Assembly (NCBI RefSeq): GCF_001580365.1
Contig: NZ_CP014480.1
Location: 2,481,008-2,545,007, forward strand
Origin: Kocuria turfanensis
GTDB taxonomy: Bacteria; Actinomycetota; Actinomycetes; Actinomycetales; Micrococcaceae
DNA length: 64,000 nucleotides
Direction: 5' to 3'
The position numbers and the translations under genes are program-made. The number at the start of each line of letters is the position of its first letter. The stretch's first letter is position 1. Below the pieces are notes generated by a model. It did no database searches. It worked only from the letters and a program-made list of their open reading frames with translations, and was not told the origin of the DNA. Positions 24,072-34,092 of the stretch are shown here, one piece after another.

Positions 24072-27000
24072 CCGCCACTCCCCAGCTGACCACCGACCTG
24101 CAGAAGCTGGTCCTGGAGGTCGAGGACGACCTCCGTGCCCGGCTGGAGGCGGATCCCGACCGCAGCAGGGACTGGCACGAGGAGCACCGGCAGGCGATGC
24201 GTGCCCGGCGCACCGCCATGGCCTGGACGACCTGGCGGGACGACCGCATCGTCCAGGCGGCGGTCTCCTGGGTGCTGACCACGGTCTTCGTCCGCTTCGC
24301 CGAGGACAATGAGCTGGTGGCCCCCACCTGGTTCACCGGGCCCGGAGAGCGGCGGCACCACGCCGTTGAGGCCCAGCTGGCCTTCTTCCGCGAGCGCCCC
24401 GTGCTGACTGACCGCGAGTGGATCGAGGACGCCTTCGAGCACTTGCGCAGCCACCCCGCGACGGCCGGGTTGGTCGACGACCACGCCGGGTTGCGCCTGA
24501 TCAGCCCCTCCGGGCAGATGGCGACGCGCATCATCGAGTTCTGGCGCCGGCTCGACGACGACGGTGCGGTCGTCCACGACCTGGCCGATCCGGAGCTGTC
24601 CACCCGGTTCCTGGGGGACCTGTACCAGGACCTCTCCGAGCACGCCCGGGAGACGTTCGCGCTGCTCCAGACCCCGGAGTTCGTCGAGGAGTTCATCCTC
24701 GACCAGACCCTGACGCCGGCACTCGAGGAGCGCCCGCTGGAGGGCTTCAAGCTCATCGACCCCACGTGCGGATCGGGGCACTTCCTGCTGGGTGCCTTCA
24801 CCCGGTTCAACGACCTGTGGGCGCAGAAGGCGCCGAGCATGGGCGCGCGGGAGCGCGTGCAGAAGGCCCTGGAGTCGGTCTACGGCGTGGACATCAATGC
24901 CTTCGCCGTGGCCGTGGCACGGTTCCGCCTCACCATCGCGGCGATGCAGGCCTGCGGCGAGCGCTCTCTGGACACCGCCGATGCGTTCGACATCCATGTG
25001 GAGACCGGAGACTCGCTGATCCACGGCAAGGCCCCGGATATGCTCGAAGGCTTCTCGGACGGCACTGGTGCCGACCTCTTCGCCTACGCCACGGAGGACC
25101 AGCAGGCGCTCAAGGAGATCCTGGCGCCGGGACAGTACGACGTGGTCGTGGGAAACCCGCCGTACATCACGGTCAAGGACAAGACACTGAACGAGCGGTA
25201 CCGGGAGCTGTACCGCACGTGCAAGGGCAAGTACGCCATGACCGTGCCCTTCATGGAACGGTTCTTCGAGCTCGCCAAGCGCAGCTCATCGCACCAGCCC
25301 GCGGGCTGGACCGGGCAGATCACCTCGAACTCCTTTATGAAGCGGGAGTTCGGGTCGAAGATCATCGAGGACTTCCTGTCCCAGCTCGACCTCCGGTCGG
25401 TCATCGACACGTCGGGAGCCTACATTCCGGGGCATGGCACCCCTACCGTCATCCTGGTGGGGCGCAACGACCAGCCTCAGTCCGGAACTGTCCGCGCGGT
25501 GCTGGGCATTCGAGGCGAACCCGGCCGTCCCGCCGATGCTTCCCGCGGGCTGGTGTGGTCATCCATCTCCGGCCACGTCCACGAGCCAGGCTACGAGGAC
25601 GAATGGGTCTCGGTCGTCGACCTCGAGCGACAAGTGTTGGCTGCGCATCCCTGGAGTTTGACCGGAGGATCGGCTCCCGCAGTCGCTGGGCGAATCGAAG
25701 TGGCTCGGCACTCAAACCTCGGGGACATCACGTATCGGATCGGTGTCTTCGGGATCATGGGCGCCGATGACGCCATGATGCTTGAAGATGGGGTGGCCGA
25801 ACGCACCGGCCGGGAAACGTCTGCGGTGTCGGCTCTGGTTGTCGGCGACAAGGTGCGGGACTTTTCCGTCACCGAGACTTACCCCACATGGTTTCCGTAC
25901 ACCGAGAACCATGCGCTCCGTCGCATCGACGAGTTCCCTGGCTGGGGTCGGCACTTGTGGCGGGTGAGGACTGAGCTGGGCAATCGGGCGACATTCTCAA
26001 AACAAACGTACTTTGCAGAGGGCCGGCCGTTCTATGAATGGCACCAACTGCCGAAGGACATCGGGGCTTCGAAGCTGACTCTGACGTTCGCGTTTGTGGC
26101 GACGCACAATCACTTCGTGCTCGATCGGGGCGGGAAGGTCTTCAAGCAGTCCGCTCCGGTGATCAAGCTGCCCGAGGGGGCGACGGAGGAGGAGCACCTG
26201 GCGCTGCTCGGCGTCCTCAACTCGTCAGTGGCCTGCTTCTGGCTCAAGCAGAACAGCCACAATAAGGGCGGGCCAGGGGGTGGTAGTTCAAAAGACGAAA
26301 AGTGGCGAGACTTCTATGAATTCACCGGGACGGTGCTTCGAGGGCTCCCTCTGCCTGGTCGGCTCGACATCGAAATGCCAAGGAAGCTCGATGCTTGCGC
26401 GGCCGAGTTGGCAAAGCACTCTCCGGAAGCTGTGGCTCGTGCAGGCGTGCCTTCCCGTGCTCTCATGGACAGGGCGCGGGAGTGCGAAAGGGAAATTCGT
26501 GGGCGGATGGTTTTCCTTCAGGAGGAGTTGGATTGGTTCTATTACAGGGCTTTTGGTCTGATTGACGAAGACCTGAACTATTATGGCTGCGCCCAATGCG
26601 TCCGTGTGGGTGGTAGACCTTTTGAAGAAGCACTGCGTCATCGAGTTCGGGATCATGGGTACGTCACCCGATGGTTCACTGAGTTCGCCGAAGTGGATCG
26701 ACTTGACCGGGGCGACTCAGAGGAGTACGGGCATGTTGTCAATCGTCGACTTGATGTCATTAATTCGAATCCCCTGGTTCGCTGGTTGGAAAGCCCCGAT
26801 TTCAAGCGGCCATGGTCAGCTGAGACTTGGGAAAAGCGCGAGAGATTAGCTCTGCGCGGCTGGCTCCTCGACCGGATCGAGGCCCGGGGGCACTGGTTCG
26901 ACCGGCAGGGGCGTCCGTCGGTGCGCAGCATCGGTCAACTGGCCGATGCACTGGGTCGTGACGAGGACTTCGTGTCCGTCCTCGAGCTGTGGGCGGGACA

Positions 27001-27604
27001 GCGCGACGTCGACCTCGTGGCCACCCTGACCAAACTGCTCACCGACGAGGCGGTGCCGTACCTCGCTGCGTGGCGGCTGAAGGAACCGGCCCTGCGCAAG
27101 TGGGAGGCGTGGAAGGCTACCTGGGACCTCCAGCGGCGTGAGGACAAGGGCGAGAAGGTCGGGCAGATTCCCGTGCCGCCCAAGTACACCACCGCCGACT
27201 TCCGCAAGCAGTCCTACTGGTCCCACCGCGGGAAGCTGGACGTCCCCAAGGAACGCTTCATCTCTTACCCCGGGGCGGAGCTGTCCACCGACCGCTCGAT
27301 GCTGCTGGGCTGGGCGGGCTGGAACCACGCCGAGCAGTTCCTCGCCCTGGCCTCGCACATGGACCGGATGATTGCCGACGGCGCCGAGGACGACCGGCTC
27401 GTCCCTGTGCTGGCCGGGCTGCACGAGCTCCTGCCGTGGGTGCAGCAGTGGCACGCGGAGCTCGACCCCGCCTACGGAGTGAGCCTCGGCGACTTCGCGG
27501 CGCAGGAGGTCGAGCAGCGGCGGGCGCGGCTCGCCGTCGCACTGGACGACCTCGTCGCCTGGCGTCCGCCGAAGGCGACCCGTGGCCGGAAGAAGGCCTC
27601 ATGA
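24068..27604 (+). CDS. pglX: PglX, BREX type 2 adenine-specific DNA methyltransferase
   Basis: 1178 residues. SAM-binding motif I is LIDPTCGSGHF (D231 onward) and catalytic motif IV is NPPY at 363-366 (VVVGNPPYITVKD), the N6-adenine class. The N-terminal helical region and the long C-terminus are typical of PglX/BrxX. It would mark host DNA so that BREX can discriminate incoming phage. Base composition falls in the middle of the gene (about 25.6-26.9 kb, residues about 510-930), where the target-recognition region is expected. Codons such as ATT, TTT and TAT become common there, suggesting segment exchange. Coupled to pglW by ATGA. Confidence 0.95.
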   Translation: MTATPQLTTDLQKLVLEVEDDLRARLEADPDRSRDWHEEHRQAMRARRTAMAWTTWRDDRIVQAAVSWVLTTVFVRFAEDNELVAPTWFTGPGERRHHAVEAQLAFFRERPVLTDREWIEDAFEHLRSHPATAGLVDDHAGLRLISPSGQMATRIIEFWRRLDDDGAVVHDLADPELSTRFLGDLYQDLSEHARETFALLQTPEFVEEFILDQTLTPALEERPLEGFKLIDPTCGSGHFLLGAFTRFNDLWAQKAPSMGARERVQKALESVYGVDINAFAVAVARFRLTIAAMQACGERSLDTADAFDIHVETGDSLIHGKAPDMLEGFSDGTGADLFAYATEDQQALKEILAPGQYDVVVGNPPYITVKDKTLNERYRELYRTCKGKYAMTVPFMERFFELAKRSSSHQPAGWTGQITSNSFMKREFGSKIIEDFLSQLDLRSVIDTSGAYIPGHGTPTVILVGRNDQPQSGTVRAVLGIRGEPGRPADASRGLVWSSISGHVHEPGYEDEWVSVVDLERQVLAAHPWSLTGGSAPAVAGRIEVARHSNLGDITYRIGVFGIMGADDAMMLEDGVAERTGRETSAVSALVVGDKVRDFSVTETYPTWFPYTENHALRRIDEFPGWGRHLWRVRTELGNRATFSKQTYFAEGRPFYEWHQLPKDIGASKLTLTFAFVATHNHFVLDRGGKVFKQSAPVIKLPEGATEEEHLALLGVLNSSVACFWLKQNSHNKGGPGGGSSKDEKWRDFYEFTGTVLRGLPLPGRLDIEMPRKLDACAAELAKHSPEAVARAGVPSRALMDRARECEREIRGRMVFLQEELDWFYYRAFGLIDEDLNYYGCAQCVRVGGRPFEEALRHRVRDHGYVTRWFTEFAEVDRLDRGDSEEYGHVVNRRLDVINSNPLVRWLESPDFKRPWSAETWEKRERLALRGWLLDRIEARGHWFDRQGRPSVRSIGQLADALGRDEDFVSVLELWAGQRDVDLVATLTKLLTDEAVPYLAAWRLKEPALRKWEAWKATWDLQRREDKGEKVGQIPVPPKYTTADFRKQSYWSHRGKLDVPKERFISYPGAELSTDRSMLLGWAGWNHAEQFLALASHMDRMIADGAEDDRLVPVLAGLHELLPWVQQWHAELDPAYGVSLGDFAAQEVEQRRARLAVALDDLVAWRPPKATRGRKKAS

Positions 27605-27660
27605 CCGCCGCACTGTGCACTCTGTTCCCGACGGATCCGGATGGAAGGATCAACGCGTGA
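27601..27660 (+). CDS. 19-codon reading frame linking pglX and pglY
   Basis: ATG at 27601 overlaps the pglX stop (ATGA). The frame encodes MTAALCTLFPTDPDGRINA and its TGA (27658-27660) overlaps the pglY GTG (GTGA). No family is recognisable. Its likely meaning is translational: ribosomes leaving pglX could be carried to the pglY start. Conservation of the peptide is untested; it could be a chance frame. Confidence 0.4.
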   Translation: MTAALCTLFPTDPDGRINA

Positions 27661-30600
27661 CCTCCCCCCTCCTCAAGGACGTCTTCGACATCCCCCGCCG
27701 CGCCGGGGCGGAGGACTACGTCCTGCGCCTCACCAGCACGGTCGACGACGACGGCGCCGCCCAGGCGATCCACGACTACGTGGTCACACCCGCGCTGGCG
27801 GACGCCTTCGACCAGGCGCTGGATCTGGTGTCCAGCGGGATCCGGGAGCGGAAGAACCGCGGCGCCTTCCTGGCCGGGTCCTTCGGCTCCGGTAAGTCCC
27901 ACTTCATGGCCGTGCTCCACGCCCTGCTGCGGCACCGCCCGGAGGCGCGGGCCATCGAGGAGCTGCAGGGCGTCGTCGTCCGCCACGACGACGCCCTGCG
28001 GGAGAAGAACATCCTCCCGCTGGCCTTCCACTTCCTCGACGCCTCGTCCATGGAGGAGGCACTGTTCGACGGGTACGTCGAGCAGGTCCGCGCGCTGCAC
28101 CCGAAAGCTCCGCTGCCGGCGTTCTACCGGACCGACGACCTCCTGCGCGACGCGGAAGGGCTGCGCGCGTCCATGGGCGACGCGGCGTTCTTCGCCGGGC
28201 TCGGCGGCGACGCTCCGGCGGACGACGAGTGGGGCATGGTGCTCGGCGGGGACGGCTGGGACCGCGCCCGGTACGACGCCGCACGGGCGGCCGGACCGCA
28301 CAGCACGGAACGCCAGGAGCTGGTGACCGCACTCACCGACGCCTACTTCCGGTCCTACACGCGCCAGGGCACCTACGTGGACCTGGACGAGGGACTGCGG
28401 GCGATGTCCGAGCACGCGAAGGGCCTCGGCTACGACGCGGTCGTCCTGTTCCTGGACGAGCTCGTCCTGTGGCTGGCCTTCGCCATGCACACGCCCGACT
28501 TCTTCCGGCGGGAGTCGCAGAAGATCACCAAGCTCGTGGAGGGCGCCTACGGCCGCCTCCCGGTCCCGCTGATCTCCTTCATCGCCCGCCAGATGGATCT
28601 GAGCCAGTGGTTCGCCGACTCCGGGGCCAGCGGCAGCCAGCAGGCGGCCCTGGACCAGGCCTTCCGGCACCAGGAAGGCCGGTTCGCGACCATCACGCTG
28701 GGCGACGACAACCTGCCCTACGTCGCCAGCAAGCGCCTGCTTCAGCCCAAGGACGACGCCGCCCGCGCCGCCGTGGAGGCCGCCTTCGAGCGCCTCGACC
28801 GCACGCCCGACGTCTGGACGGTGCTGCTCGACGGCGTGAACACCGACGAGCAGCACCGCGGGGCCGACGAGAAGTCGTTCCGGATGACCTACCCGTTCTC
28901 CCCGGCCCTGGTCTCCACGCTGCGCTCCCTGTCGGGGGTCATGCAACGCGACCGCACGGCGCTGAAGGTCATGCAGCAGATGCTCGTGGAGCGTCAGGAC
29001 ACCATGACCATCGACGAGGTGATCCCCGTCGGCGACGCCTTCGACCACATTGTCACCGGCAAGAGCAACGCCGTGCTCGATCCCCAGGCCGCGGCCCTCT
29101 TCCGGTCCGCCGCCCAGCTCTACGAGGAGAAGTTGCGGCCGGTCCTGCTGGAGACCAACAACCTCTCCCCGCAGGACCTGGAGGACCGCAGCAGCCTGCC
29201 ACCGGCCTACCTGGCGGACGAGCGGCTGGCCAAGACGCTGCTGCTGTCCGCCGTCGCCACGAAGGTGCCCGCGCTCAGCCGGCTCACCACCACCCGCCTG
29301 GCCTCGCTCAACCACGGCTCGATCGTCTCGCCCCTGCCCGGTGGCGAGGCCCGGGTCGTCGGTGCCAAGGTGCGCACCTGGGCCAGCCGCGTGCCCGAGA
29401 TCCACGTGGACGACGACCACCAGGACCCCGTGGTCCGCGTCCAGCTCTCCGACGTCGACTACGAGTCGATCGTGGAGAAGGCCCGGGTCGAGGACAACGC
29501 CGGCCGCCAGCGCAACATGCTCCGCCGGCTCCTCCAGGAGAACCTCGAACTGAACCTCGGCGAGGACACCGACATGACCGGCGCCCACCGGCACACGGTC
29601 GTGTGGCGAGGGTCCCGCCGCGAGATCGAGATCGTCTTCGGCAACGTCCGCGACGCCGGCGACCTGCCCGAGGATCGGCTGCGTGCCACGGCGGGCACTT
29701 GGCGCTTCGTCATCGACCACCCTTTCGACGAGGAAGGCCACTCCTACCGGGAGGACGTCGAACGGATCGACAGCCTCCTGGCCCGCAATGTCGCCAGCCA
29801 GACCGTGCTGTGGCTGCCGCGGTTCCTCTCCCAGGAGAAGCTCAAGGAGCTCCGCCGTCTCGTCGTCCTGGACTGGTTGCTCACCGGCAGCGGGGATCGG
29901 TGGAACCAGTACTCCCAGCACCTCAGCGAGACCGACCGCAGCGTGGCCAAGGAGATCCTCCACGGCCAGCGCCGGACCCTGCACGACACCCTGCACAAGG
30001 CTGTCGCCCAGGCCTATGGCGTGATCACCGCCCAGGCCGGGACCCTCCAGGAAGGGGCGGCGAACCAGGTGCTCTGGTCCCTCGACCGCGGGTTCACCCC
30101 CGAACTGGCCACCGACCGGCCGATGAAGGTCGCCTTCGAGCGGCTGGTCGCCGACGCCTTCGACGCCAGCTACCCGGGACACCCGGAGTTCGAGCCGGCG
30201 GATCATGAGGTCCGGGTGCCGCAGCTGCAGCACGTCCTGCGCCATGTCGAGCGAGCCGTGGCACACCCTGACCACCGGGTGCCGCTGGAAGGCGATCACG
30301 TCGCGGTCCGCCGGATCGCCAATGCGCTGAATGTGGGCCAGGCGACGGAGACCCACTTCCTCTTCGGCGAGGACCGCTTCGGCGACTGGCCGCGGCTCAT
30401 CGCCCGCGGCATGGTGGAGCAGGGCCTGCAGGAGAACGAGCCCGTGACCGTCCAGCAACTGCGCGGCATCCTCGAGCGCGCCGAACCGGCGCGCGGACTG
30501 CGCGACGAGGTCGCCGACACGGTGATCATCGCGTGGGCGGCGCTCCGTCAACGGGCCTGGTTCGCCTACAACGTGCCGATGAAGGAGCAGGCGGTCCCCG

Positions 30601-31376
30601 GGAAGATCCAAGGGACCTGGGAGCTCCGTCCGCAGGAGATGCCGGAGCCGGAGGAGTGGGACCGTGCCCGGAACCGGGCCTCGAAGCTCTTCGGCGTGGG
30701 CGACCAGCCGTACCTCACCGCCTCGGCGGTCAACCGCCTGAGCCAGCACGTCACGGACAAGGCCGCCGCGCTCGCCGCCCCGGCGCAGGACCTCGTCACC
30801 GCGCTGGAGCAGGCCTACGGGAAGCTCGGCCTACGCCAGGGAGCCCGGCTCGACATGGCACGGGCCGCGGCTACGCTTGTGCGGACCCTGCGGGAGCTGT
30901 CCGGGGTGCCTCTGGTCCGGCACCTCGCCGCCACCGACCTGCCCGGAACCGACGCGATGGCTTCGGTCTCTCTCGACAAGGCCGCAGCGGTGGCGCAGGC
31001 CCTCCGGACCGTCGAGTGGGAGCCGATCGAGGCCCTTCTGCGGGCCCGGGACGACTCGACCGAGCGCGGTGAGGCTGCTGCGAAGGTCCTCGACGCCCTC
31101 GGCACGGCACTGACCGCCCACGAGTACGAGCAGTCACTGGTCGGAGCGCTCGCGGTGGCGAAGAAGGCGGCCTGGGACTGGGCCATGCAGAGCTGGGGCC
31201 CGGTCCGTGCTGATCCGCCGGAGCAGCCGCCGGGCGATCTTCCTGACGTCGCCTGGCACACGCGAACCATCACGTGGGGCAACGGCTCCCTGCAGCAGCT
31301 GCAGCAGGAGCTCGATCAGCGCCACGCGGAGGGTCGCAGGGTCGAGCTGCGCTGGAGGTTCGTCGATGGCGGCTGA
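27657..31376 (+). CDS. pglY: PglY, BREX type 2 large P-loop ATPase
   Basis: 1239 residues from GTG 27657, with AAGGA ten bases upstream. The start MTSPLLKDVFDIP and the Walker A GSFGSGKSHF (residues 74-83) are typical of PglY/BrxC-type ATPases, and VVLFLDELVLWLA near residue 262 fits Walker B. A very long C-terminal region without obvious motifs is normal for this family. PglY is essential in Streptomyces Pgl, probably as a motor or remodelling ATPase at DNA. It overlaps pglZ by 11 bases. Confidence 0.93.
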   Translation: MTSPLLKDVFDIPRRAGAEDYVLRLTSTVDDDGAAQAIHDYVVTPALADAFDQALDLVSSGIRERKNRGAFLAGSFGSGKSHFMAVLHALLRHRPEARAIEELQGVVVRHDDALREKNILPLAFHFLDASSMEEALFDGYVEQVRALHPKAPLPAFYRTDDLLRDAEGLRASMGDAAFFAGLGGDAPADDEWGMVLGGDGWDRARYDAARAAGPHSTERQELVTALTDAYFRSYTRQGTYVDLDEGLRAMSEHAKGLGYDAVVLFLDELVLWLAFAMHTPDFFRRESQKITKLVEGAYGRLPVPLISFIARQMDLSQWFADSGASGSQQAALDQAFRHQEGRFATITLGDDNLPYVASKRLLQPKDDAARAAVEAAFERLDRTPDVWTVLLDGVNTDEQHRGADEKSFRMTYPFSPALVSTLRSLSGVMQRDRTALKVMQQMLVERQDTMTIDEVIPVGDAFDHIVTGKSNAVLDPQAAALFRSAAQLYEEKLRPVLLETNNLSPQDLEDRSSLPPAYLADERLAKTLLLSAVATKVPALSRLTTTRLASLNHGSIVSPLPGGEARVVGAKVRTWASRVPEIHVDDDHQDPVVRVQLSDVDYESIVEKARVEDNAGRQRNMLRRLLQENLELNLGEDTDMTGAHRHTVVWRGSRREIEIVFGNVRDAGDLPEDRLRATAGTWRFVIDHPFDEEGHSYREDVERIDSLLARNVASQTVLWLPRFLSQEKLKELRRLVVLDWLLTGSGDRWNQYSQHLSETDRSVAKEILHGQRRTLHDTLHKAVAQAYGVITAQAGTLQEGAANQVLWSLDRGFTPELATDRPMKVAFERLVADAFDASYPGHPEFEPADHEVRVPQLQHVLRHVERAVAHPDHRVPLEGDHVAVRRIANALNVGQATETHFLFGEDRFGDWPRLIARGMVEQGLQENEPVTVQQLRGILERAEPARGLRDEVADTVIIAWAALRQRAWFAYNVPMKEQAVPGKIQGTWELRPQEMPEPEEWDRARNRASKLFGVGDQPYLTASAVNRLSQHVTDKAAALAAPAQDLVTALEQAYGKLGLRQGARLDMARAAATLVRTLRELSGVPLVRHLAATDLPGTDAMASVSLDKAAAVAQALRTVEWEPIEALLRARDDSTERGEAAAKVLDALGTALTAHEYEQSLVGALAVAKKAAWDWAMQSWGPVRADPPEQPPGDLPDVAWHTRTITWGNGSLQQLQQELDQRHAEGRRVELRWRFVDGG

Positions 31377-34092
31377 CGTGCTCGCGGCTCCCGCCGTGAC
31401 GGGCGCTGCCGTGGCCGCCGTCGTCGCCAGGGTCGAGGCCGCCGGCCGTCACCGGAACGGCGGTGTCCTCGGCATCCGCGCGGTCCCCGACCCGAATGTC
31501 ACGGTGGCCCGCCCCTCACCGGCCGGCCACCGGATCCAGGTGGAAGCCTGCCCGTCCACCCTGGCGGTCTGGGACGCCCTGCACCGCTGGGACGGGATCG
31601 GGTGGCTGGTCGTCCTCACCGACCGGCCCGAGGACGACCTCGGACCCGGGACCCTTGCGCGCTTGGTCGACCACCGGCTCCTGACTCCGGATCCTTGGGA
31701 AGCGGCGATGCAGGTGTTCGGGGCCCGCACCCTCCAACGGGCGCTGCTCGCCGAGGGCAGGCAGTCCGACCTGCCGTCCCAGCTCGTCGCCATCACGCCC
31801 GACGACGGCTGGCCCACGGCGCCGGGCGGAGTGCTCACGAGGGAGCACGTGTTCGCCTCGGTGGCCGTGAAGTACCTCGGCCTGCCCCTGGGAGCCGACG
31901 CGCCGGGCATCCTCCAGTGGACCACGCGGCCCGAGTCGGTGGCGGCCGTCTCCACGCTGCGTGCGCAGACGGGCGACGCCCTGACCGATGCGGTTCTCGG
32001 CTGGCTGGCGGACCAGGCCGGTCCCGCGCGCCGCCCGGTCCTGCACCTGCTCCAGCGCGGACGGCTCGGCGAGGTCCTCCCCGCCGGCCTCGCCCTCCAC
32101 CTGCTCCGCCGCGCGTCGACCGCCCTGCGCGACGAGGCGCAGACGGCCGCCGTGCGGCTCACCGAGCGGCTCTGGAGCGGACTGGATCTCCGTTCCGAGG
32201 AGGCCGAGGGGCTCGGCACACTGTGCGAGGTCACGGTCCAGGAGCTCCTGGAGCGCACCGCCACCCGGGAGACCGGCGAGCGCATTCTCGACCGCACCGA
32301 CCGGATGCTCACCGAGGTCTCCGCACCGACGGTCGCCCGGCGCTCCGGCCTCCTGCCCTCATCGCTCGACACCGCCTACGAAGCGCTCGGCCGGGCGCTC
32401 GCGAACGGCACCCACGACGTGGAGTCCGCCTGGCAGACGGTCGACAAGCACCCTCTGGCGCAGGGTACCGGAGGCCGCCCGGATCCCAGGAGAGCTCCCG
32501 CCCACGCGGGAGTGCGGATCACGCGCTGGATCGCCCACCTGACCGAGGCGGGCGAATCCCCCGATCTGGTCTCGCTCACCCGCCGCCAGAGCGCCGACGA
32601 CGCCTGGGTGGATGCCGCCGTCAACACCGCCGCCCGCGGCGTGGACGCTCCGGACCTGGCAGTGGGGCTCGAAGCGGTCGTCGGTCGGGCGCTGGAGCTG
32701 CGCCGCGGCCACGACCGGGAGTTCGCCCGCGCCCTGGCGGACGAGGGCACCGCCACGGGCCGCCCCCTGCGCGGATCCGCGCAGGGCGACGGCAGGGTCT
32801 GGCGGATCGAGGAGCTGGCCCACGAGGTGATCGCCCCGATCACCCGCGAAGAACCCACTCTCGTGCTGCTGCTCGACGGCATGAGCACCGGAGCGGCGAC
32901 CCAGGTACTGGACAGCGTCCTGCAGGGCGGAGCGCAGTGGACGGAACTCGTCCCGGTCGGCACCACCCGCCGTGCCTCCGCGCTCGCCGTGCTGCCCAGC
33001 CTCACCGAACACAGCCGGACGTCCTTCTTCTGTGGCCGCCCGGTCACCGGTGGCCAGTCCGAGGAACGATTTGGCTTTGCCGAGATGGCCCGCGCAGCCG
33101 GCCACAGCTCCGGAAGGTTGTTCCACAAGGCTGTGCTGGACACCCGCCGCGCCGGCTTCCAGCTCGCCGCCGACGTCGCGGACACCATTGCCGACGTGTC
33201 CCGGCACCGCCTCGTCGGATGCGTGCTCAACACCATCGACGACGCCCTCGACCGCAGCGACCCCGCCGGGACGGTGTGGAACGAGGAGCTCGTCAAGCAC
33301 CTCCGCCCGCTGCTCGCCGCGGCCCATGCCGCCGGGCGGACGGTGATCCTCACCGCCGACCACGGGCACGTCGTCGAGCGGCGAGCGGGGACCAAGCTCC
33401 CGGCCACCGGGATCTCGAGCGCCCGCTCCAGGGCGCCCGAGGAGCCGGCCGGAGAGGGCGAGATCTTCGTCAGCGGGTCGCGCGTGCTCTCGCACGACGG
33501 CACCGCGGTGCTGGCCGTCGATGAGGACCTGCGGTACTCGACCCTCAAGGCCGGGTACCACGGCGGCGGCTCACCGGCCGAGGTGGTCGTCCCGCTGGTC
33601 GTGCTGACCCCGACCGCCACCGTCACCGGTGAGGAGGTCCGCGTCGCCGACTGGACGGGCGCTCCGTCCCAGGAACCGGTCTGGTGGAACCTCGCCCGGG
33701 CGGGGACTCCTCCGACAGCTCCTGAGCCGGAGGAGAACAGGGCCGGACAGGGAGAGTTCGACCTGTTCGAGCAACCTACGCCGCAGCCTGCGGGTCAGGC
33801 GGTGGTGGCGACCGAGCGCTACGCCGACCAGCGGAAGATCTCAGGGCGGGTGAGCCTGTCCGACGCCGTGGTCGCGGCTCTGATCGATGCCCTGCTGGGC
33901 GCCGACGGACATCGGATCGCGGCCCCGGCGGTGGCCTCCCTCCTGCGGATTCCCCAGCAGCGGGTGCAGTTCGCGGTGGGACAGGTGCAGAAGCTGCTCA
34001 ATGTCGAGGGCTACCGCGTGGTGCGCATGGACGGTGGCATGCTCGTGCTGGACGCCCCGCTCCTCACCCAGCAGTTCGGAGTCGCCGTATGA
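31366..34092 (+). CDS. pglZ: PglZ, BREX alkaline-phosphatase-fold protein
   Basis: 908 residues, with RBS CTGGAGG ahead of ATG inside the end of pglY. The PglZ domain occupies about residues 490-770, with LVLLLDGMSTG near 501 and the metal-binding-like VILTADHGHVVERR (D665, H666). The N-terminal half is helical and variable; a winged-helix-like tail (about 850-900) ends the protein. PglZ is the signature protein of all BREX types; its fold is shared with alkaline phosphatases and metal-dependent nucleases. Its stop overlaps brxD (ATGA). Confidence 0.94.
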   Translation: MAADVLAAPAVTGAAVAAVVARVEAAGRHRNGGVLGIRAVPDPNVTVARPSPAGHRIQVEACPSTLAVWDALHRWDGIGWLVVLTDRPEDDLGPGTLARLVDHRLLTPDPWEAAMQVFGARTLQRALLAEGRQSDLPSQLVAITPDDGWPTAPGGVLTREHVFASVAVKYLGLPLGADAPGILQWTTRPESVAAVSTLRAQTGDALTDAVLGWLADQAGPARRPVLHLLQRGRLGEVLPAGLALHLLRRASTALRDEAQTAAVRLTERLWSGLDLRSEEAEGLGTLCEVTVQELLERTATRETGERILDRTDRMLTEVSAPTVARRSGLLPSSLDTAYEALGRALANGTHDVESAWQTVDKHPLAQGTGGRPDPRRAPAHAGVRITRWIAHLTEAGESPDLVSLTRRQSADDAWVDAAVNTAARGVDAPDLAVGLEAVVGRALELRRGHDREFARALADEGTATGRPLRGSAQGDGRVWRIEELAHEVIAPITREEPTLVLLLDGMSTGAATQVLDSVLQGGAQWTELVPVGTTRRASALAVLPSLTEHSRTSFFCGRPVTGGQSEERFGFAEMARAAGHSSGRLFHKAVLDTRRAGFQLAADVADTIADVSRHRLVGCVLNTIDDALDRSDPAGTVWNEELVKHLRPLLAAAHAAGRTVILTADHGHVVERRAGTKLPATGISSARSRAPEEPAGEGEIFVSGSRVLSHDGTAVLAVDEDLRYSTLKAGYHGGGSPAEVVVPLVVLTPTATVTGEEVRVADWTGAPSQEPVWWNLARAGTPPTAPEPEENRAGQGEFDLFEQPTPQPAGQAVVATERYADQRKISGRVSLSDAVVAALIDALLGADGHRIAAPAVASLLRIPQQRVQFAVGQVQKLLNVEGYRVVRMDGGMLVLDAPLLTQQFGVAV

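Noticed and set aside
27258..30749. 1163-codon minus-strand frame opposite pglY
   Set aside because: Antisense shadow; no recognisable domain, repetitive Gly/Arg/Val/Leu composition.
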